The position numbers and the translations under genes were made by a program. Shown here in pieces: positions 7,550 to 11,660 of a stretch of DNA of 11,660 nucleotides (position 1 is its first letter; each line of letters begins with the position of its first letter). This DNA comes from Legionella genomosp. 1 (GTDB taxonomy: Bacteria > Pseudomonadota > Gammaproteobacteria > Legionellales > Legionellaceae), in assembly GCA_945901965.1 (NCBI GenBank), contig CAMDMN010000041.1, forward strand, positions 1 through 11,660, in the 5' to 3' direction. The notes under the pieces are model-generated. The model made no database searches. It was not told the origin of the DNA and saw only the letters and a list, made by a program, of their open reading frames with translations.

Positions 7550-10175
7550 TTGAGTCTATAATTTCTTGGGATTCATTAAAATCCTTATCATCTTTAACTT
7601 CCGGATCATCTATAATTTCTTGCCCATCTTTAAAATCCTTATCATCTTTAATTTCTTCTATCCGCTGCATTCCTACAACACGCTCTTCTGCACTAACATT
7701 AATTAAGCGAACTCCTTGAGTATTTCTGCCAATAATAGAAAGCTCACTAACTTTAAATCGTACTAAAGTACCTTGATCGGTAATTAACATTGCCTCATCA
7801 CCATCGGTGACTTGAAGAGCTCTTACCACCTTACCATTACGTTCACTAACCTGAATAGAAATAACACCTTTACCACCACGGCCAGTAATACGATATTCAT
7901 CAACATCAGTACGTTTACCATAACCAAATTCAGTAGCGGTTAAAATAGTTCCACCTTCATGAGCAACAACTAATGATTTAACTGATTGATCTTTCTCTAA
8001 CCTAATACCACGCACTCCACGTGCTGTTCGTCCTGTAGATCTAACTAAAGTTTCATCAAAACGGATAACCTTACCAGCATCAGAGAATAACATTATGTCT
8101 TTAGTACCATCAGTAATATCAACGCCGACTAAACGATCATCTTCAACTAAATCAACAGCAATAATTCCATTAGAACGTGGTCTACTAAATGCATTAAGCG
8201 GTACTTTTTTGACTGTTCCAAATTTTGTTGCCATAAATACAAAATTATCATCTTTATATTCACGAACTGGCAACATAGCGTTAATTGCTTCGTTTTCAGC
8301 TAATGGTAAAATATTAATAATTGGCTTACCACGCGCAAGTCTAGATGCTAATGGTAATTGATATGCTTTTAACCAATATAATTTACCATGGTTTGAGAAA
8401 CAAAGAAGCGTATCATGAGTATTAGCAATAACCAGACGTTCGATAAAATCTTCATCTTTAACATTAGTCGCTGATTTGCCTTTACCACCTCGATGCTGAG
8501 CTTGATAATCAGTAAGAGGCTGATATTTTACATAACCTTGATGCGATAGCGTTACAACAACATCTTCTTCAGTAATAAGATCTTCAATCGTTAAATCTTC
8601 ACGAGATGCAAGAATTTCAGTTCTTCTTGCATCACCAAATTGCGCTTTAATTTCTAATAATTCATCATTAATTATTTGCATTAATCTTTCAGGAGATGAA
8701 AGTATAAAGAGCAACGCTTTAATTACATCTAATAGTTCCTCGAACTCTTTTAAAATTTTATCTTGTTCTAATGCCGTTAAGCGATGTAAACGCAATTCAA
8801 GTATTGCTTGAGCTTGCAGTGGAGATAGTTTATAGCCTTTATCACTTAGACCAAACTCTTTTGCTAAATCATCTGGTCGTGATGCATCAGCCCCTGCATT
8901 GCCTAACATTCCAAGCACTAAACCTGGTGGCCATTCAATTTCTAATAATCTTTCTTTGGCTTCAAGTGGTGATGGAGATTTTTTAATTAAATCGATCATT
9001 TCATCAATATTTGCAAGCGCTATGCCTAATCCTTCCAACAAATGTGCTCGAGCCCGCGCTTTTTTAAGTTCAAAAATAGAACGCCTTGTTACTACTTCAC
9101 GACGATGCTTAATGAAATATTCTAAAATTTGTTTAATGTTAAGTGTTCTTGGTTGCCCATCAACTAAAGCTACCATATTTATCCCAAATACAACTTGCAT
9201 TTGAGTATGGGTGTAAAGATTATTAACCATTACTTCAGCGACTTCACCACGTCTAAGCTCAATAACTACACGCATACCTTGCTTATCTGACTCATCTCGA
9301 AGGCCAGTTATTCCTTCTACTTTTTTCTCACGAACTAATTCTGCTATACGCTCAATAAGACGAGCTTTATTAACTTGATAAGGTAGCTCGGTAATAATGA
9401 TAGCCTGTTTATTATTAGACTCATCAATTTCAATTTCAGTCCTTGCTCGAATTAAAATTCGACCACGACCAGTTCGATAGGCCTCAACAATGCCACCGCG
9501 GCCATTAATAATTGCAGCTGTTGGAAAATCAGGCCCAGGAACTATAGTCATTAGTTCATCAATGGTAAGTTCGGGATTAGCTACCAATGCTACGGCTGCA
9601 TTGATAATTTCAGTTAAATTGTGCGGAGGAATATTAGTCGCCATTCCCACAGCAATACCTGAGGAACCATTTACTAATAAATTTGGAGTTCTTGCAGGAA
9701 ACACAACCGGTGCAAATTCAGTTTCATCATAGTTTGGACTAAAATCTACGGTTTCTTTATCTAAGTCGGCAATTAAAGCGTGCGCTACTTTAGACATTCT
9801 AACTTCGGTATAACGCATTGCAGCTGGTGCATCACCATCTACAGAACCAAAGTTACCTTGTCCATCAACTAACATATAACGCATAGAAAAATGCTGCGCC
9901 ATACGTACAATAGTGTCATAAACTGCGGTATCACCATGAGGGTGATATTTACCAATTACGTCCCCAACAACACGAGCTGATTTTTTATAAGGTTTATTCC
10001 AATCATTACCTAATTCGCTCATCGCATATAAAACACGGCGATGTACAGGTTTCAAACCATCACGCACATCAGGTAAAGCGCGTCCGACGATAACACTCAT
10101 GGCGTAATCAAGATAAGATTGTTTTATCTCGTCTTCAATATTAACCGGTGTTACTTCTTTTGCTGAATAAGCCAT
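7530..10175 (-). CDS. gyrA: DNA gyrase subunit A
   Basis: GyrA is the DNA-cutting and wrapping subunit of gyrase, which with GyrB introduces negative supercoils using ATP. The 881-residue product has the N-terminal breakage-reunion region (about 1-520) with catalytic Tyr122 in AAMRYTEVR. The quinolone-determining stretch HPHGDTAVYD carries Thr83 and Asp87. The C-terminal wrapping beta-pinwheel follows, with a GyrA box at 560-566 reading QHRGGKG rather than the common QRRGGKG. The acidic tail from about 840 contains two copies of an 18-residue repeat. The start ATG has AAGGA about 12 bases upstream, a slightly long spacing. gyrA heads the overlapping gyrA-serC-aroA-cmk set and diverges from gltA. 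Confidence 0.98.
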   Translation of the reverse strand: MAYSAKEVTPVNIEDEIKQSYLDYAMSVIVGRALPDVRDGLKPVHRRVLYAMSELGNDWNKPYKKSARVVGDVIGKYHPHGDTAVYDTIVRMAQHFSMRYMLVDGQGNFGSVDGDAPAAMRYTEVRMSKVAHALIADLDKETVDFSPNYDETEFAPVVFPARTPNLLVNGSSGIAVGMATNIPPHNLTEIINAAVALVANPELTIDELMTIVPGPDFPTAAIINGRGGIVEAYRTGRGRILIRARTEIEIDESNNKQAIIITELPYQVNKARLIERIAELVREKKVEGITGLRDESDKQGMRVVIELRRGEVAEVMVNNLYTHTQMQVVFGINMVALVDGQPRTLNIKQILEYFIKHRREVVTRRSIFELKKARARAHLLEGLGIALANIDEMIDLIKKSPSPLEAKERLLEIEWPPGLVLGMLGNAGADASRPDDLAKEFGLSDKGYKLSPLQAQAILELRLHRLTALEQDKILKEFEELLDVIKALLFILSSPERLMQIINDELLEIKAQFGDARRTEILASREDLTIEDLITEEDVVVTLSHQGYVKYQPLTDYQAQHRGGKGKSATNVKDEDFIERLVIANTHDTLLCFSNHGKLYWLKAYQLPLASRLARGKPIINILPLAENEAINAMLPVREYKDDNFVFMATKFGTVKKVPLNAFSRPRSNGIIAVDLVEDDRLVGVDITDGTKDIMLFSDAGKVIRFDETLVRSTGRTARGVRGIRLEKDQSVKSLVVAHEGGTILTATEFGYGKRTDVDEYRITGRGGKGVISIQVSERNGKVVRALQVTDGDEAMLITDQGTLVRFKVSELSIIGRNTQGVRLINVSAEERVVGMQRIEEIKDDKDFKDGQEIIDDPEVKDDKDFNESQEIIDSNEDESI
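7555..7655. repeat. Tandem duplication in the 3' end of gyrA, 54-bp period
   Basis: Copies at 7555-7601 and 7609-7655 are 47 bp each, offset by 54 bp, and differ at six positions. In protein terms they are residues 859-874 and 841-856 of GyrA, both containing KDDKDF and QEIID. The period is a multiple of three, so the frame is kept. The copy nearer the stop lies six bases from the serC start codon. Confidence 0.9.
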
Positions 10176-10208
10176 GTTTAGGTCGTGTCCTTATGCAATA
10201 AATTTATT

Positions 10209-10240
10209 GTTATAAAGCATAATAGAATATCACAAGGAGA
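10209..10240 (-). promoter_or_regulatory. Possible gyrA promoter region
   Basis: On the minus strand TTGTGA (10235-10230) could act as a -35 box, with TATAAC (10214-10209) 15 bases on, or TATTAT (10224-10219) could be a -10 box lacking a good -35 box. Neither pair is convincing. The location, 35-65 bases upstream of the gyrA ATG, is the right place for a promoter, and gyrA is the first gene of its unit. Confidence 0.3.
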
Positions 10241-10306
10241 ACCTTAAATGAATTGTCTAATTAACTTATTACTTAGTACAAGATAAATGTTAATTTTACT
10301 CAATAA

Positions 10307-10335
10307 TTGACTGTTGCTACTCATTTTTATATAGT
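10307..10335 (+). promoter_or_regulatory. Sigma70-type promoter of gltA
   Basis: TTGACT at 10307-10312 and TATAGT at 10330-10335 are separated by 17 bases; each matches the consensus at five of six positions. Transcription would begin near 10342, giving a leader of about 36 bases that contains the AGGAG site of gltA. Confidence 0.75.
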
Positions 10336-10366
10336 TCCGCAATAACTTTGCTTTCCCCCATATATT

Positions 10367-10372
10367 TAGGAG
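10367..10372 (+). promoter_or_regulatory. Ribosome binding site that fixes the gltA start
   Basis: The bases TAGGAG here, with AGGAG at 10368-10372, lie five bases before ATG 10378. This decides for that ATG over the in-frame TTG at 10348. Confidence 0.85.
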
Positions 10373-10377
10373 CCCTA

Positions 10378-11649
10378 ATGACAAAAAAAACTGCGAAATT
10401 GAGCATAGCAGGACATGAGCCTATCGATTTACCAATTTACTCACCTACCTTAGGTAATGATGTAATTGATATCTCTAGACTTGGGGAGCTAGACGTATTT
10501 ACGATTGATCAAGGGTTTATGTATACAGCCTCTTGTGAATCAAAAATAACCTATATTGATGGCGAGAAAGGTGTATTGCTATACCGTGGGTACCCTATTG
10601 AACAATTAGCAGTTAAGAAAGACTTTCTTGATGTTTGCTATCTATTACTAAACAGTGAATTACCAAACAAAACTGAAAAAACTGAATTTGTGAGCTTAAT
10701 TAATAATCATACGATGGTTCATGAGCAATTATATCAATTTTTAAATGGCTTTCGTCGTGATGCTCATCCAATGGCTATTATGGTGGGTGTTGTAGGTGCA
10801 CTTTCAGCCTTTTATCATGAGTCTATGGATTTAAATAACCAAAAAGATAGATATACCTCCGCAATTCGCTTAATTGCTAAAATGCCAACTTTAGCGGCAA
10901 TGAGTTATAAATATTCTATTGGGCTTCCATATATGTACCCGCAAAATAATATGTCATATGCTGAAAACTTTTTACATATGATGTTTGGTGTGCCGACTGA
11001 AGATAGTAAGCAGAATCCTATTATTGTTAAAGCCTTAGATACTATATTTACCCTTCATGCAGATCATGAGCAAAATGCTTCTACTTCGACAGTAAGGCTT
11101 GCAGGCTCAACTGGCGCTAACCCTTTTGCATGCATTTCTGCAGGAATTAGTGCGTTATGGGGACCGGCTCACGGTGGTGCTAATGAAGCTTGCTTAAATA
11201 TGTTAAAAGAAATTGGCGATATTAGTAAAATTAACCACTATATAAAACGCGCTAAAGATAAAGACGATCCATTTAGATTAATGGGCTTTGGTCATCGTGT
11301 TTATAAAAGTTATGATCCCCGTGCAAAAGTTATGCGCGAAACTTGCCATGCTGTCTTAAAGGCTACTGGCGCACAAAATGAGCCATTATTTAAGTTAGCA
11401 ATGGAATTAGAGCGTATTGCTTTAGAAGATGAATATTTTGTCGAGAAGAAGCTCTATCCTAATGTTGATTTTTACTCAGGTATAACTTTATCAGCCATTG
11501 GGATACCAGCTAATATGTTTACCGTAATTTTTGCACTAGCAAGAACTGTGGGTTGGATGTCGCACTGGATGGAAATGACTGGCTCTAAATCTAAAATTGG
11601 TCGTCCAAGGCAGCTTTATACTGGCGAAAAAGAGCGAGATGTAATTTAA
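10378..11649 (+). CDS. gltA: Citrate synthase, type II (hexameric, NADH-regulated family)
   Basis: GltA condenses acetyl-CoA and oxaloacetate to citrate, the entry step of the TCA cycle. The product is 423 residues (E. coli 427). The catalytic residues are all visible: His265 in WGPAHGGANEA, His306 in GFGHRVYK and Asp364 in YPNVDFYSG. The N-terminal segment with DVIDI and STASCESKITYIDG-like sequence (here TASCESKITYIDG) is typical of the type II proteobacterial enzymes, whose hexamers are commonly inhibited by NADH. The ATG at 10378 is chosen because AGGAG lies five bases upstream and the N-terminus then aligns with E. coli. An in-frame TTG at 10348 would add ten residues and lacks such a site. 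The gene diverges from gyrA and has its own promoter. Eleven bases of non-coding sequence follow it. Confidence 0.97.
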   Translation: MTKKTAKLSIAGHEPIDLPIYSPTLGNDVIDISRLGELDVFTIDQGFMYTASCESKITYIDGEKGVLLYRGYPIEQLAVKKDFLDVCYLLLNSELPNKTEKTEFVSLINNHTMVHEQLYQFLNGFRRDAHPMAIMVGVVGALSAFYHESMDLNNQKDRYTSAIRLIAKMPTLAAMSYKYSIGLPYMYPQNNMSYAENFLHMMFGVPTEDSKQNPIIVKALDTIFTLHADHEQNASTSTVRLAGSTGANPFACISAGISALWGPAHGGANEACLNMLKEIGDISKINHYIKRAKDKDDPFRLMGFGHRVYKSYDPRAKVMRETCHAVLKATGAQNEPLFKLAMELERIALEDEYFVEKKLYPNVDFYSGITLSAIGIPANMFTVIFALARTVGWMSHWMEMTGSKSKIGRPRQLYTGEKERDVI

Positions 11650-11660
11650 GTAGTAGGGTG

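Noticed and set aside
7480..7719. A plus-strand reading frame across the gyrA 3' end and serC 5' end with a Ser-rich repeat
   Set aside because: It is the antisense of the gyrA tail duplication; the apparent repeat is only the reverse reading of that duplication.
8095..9732. Several plus-strand reading frames of 70-100 residues opposite gyrA
   Set aside because: They lie fully inside gyrA on the opposite strand, lack plausible start sites and show no recognisable domains.
9926..9929. Thr83 in GyrA as a possible quinolone-resistance change
   Set aside because: Thr at this position is the wild-type residue in several gammaproteobacteria, including Legionella and Pseudomonas as I recall, and Asp87 is unchanged.
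10348..10377. An upstream TTG start for gltA adding ten residues
   Set aside because: It lacks a ribosome binding site at proper spacing and falls close to the predicted transcription start. ATG 10378 has AGGAG five bases upstream and gives the N-terminus expected for the family.

Overview
The window is an AT-rich piece of a gammaproteobacterial chromosome made almost entirely of housekeeping genes. The gene order (gyrA, serC, aroA, cmk, rpsA, lapA, lapB, pyrF on the minus strand, with gltA divergent on the plus strand) and the protein sequences suggest the order Legionellales, that is Legionella and its relatives. The main protein clues are the SerC N-terminal and C-terminal motifs, the class II AroA and Thr83 in GyrA. 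The placement comes from remembered family features, not from a search, so it is probable rather than proven.

Layout from low to high coordinates: pyrF (minus strand, 3' end cut by the window edge); a 288-bp gap holding a long near-perfect inverted repeat; lapB and lapA (minus strand, one base apart); a gap with the rpsA terminator; rpsA (minus strand); a 200-bp gap holding a REP/BIME-like double palindrome and a terminator-like rpsA leader hairpin; a tightly packed minus-strand set gyrA-serC-aroA-cmk in which every neighbouring pair overlaps (20, 4 and 8 bp); a 202-bp divergent control region; and gltA on the plus strand with a clear sigma70-type promoter. All complete genes look intact.

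Functionally, gyrA-serC-aroA-cmk-rpsA is a shortened form of the gyrA/serC/aromatic/cmk/rpsA gene cluster common in gammaproteobacteria. It covers DNA supercoiling, serine and PLP biosynthesis, the shikimate pathway, pyrimidine nucleotide phosphorylation and translation initiation. LapA and LapB are inner-membrane proteins that tune lipopolysaccharide synthesis. PyrF completes de novo UMP synthesis, which feeds Cmk's pathway, and GltA starts the TCA cycle.

I found no new multi-gene system. The features most worth a second look are non-coding or local: the GTAG-headed inverted double palindrome between cmk and rpsA, the 29-bp-arm inverted repeat between lapB and pyrF, and a 54-bp-period duplication in the 3' end of gyrA that runs up to the serC start.
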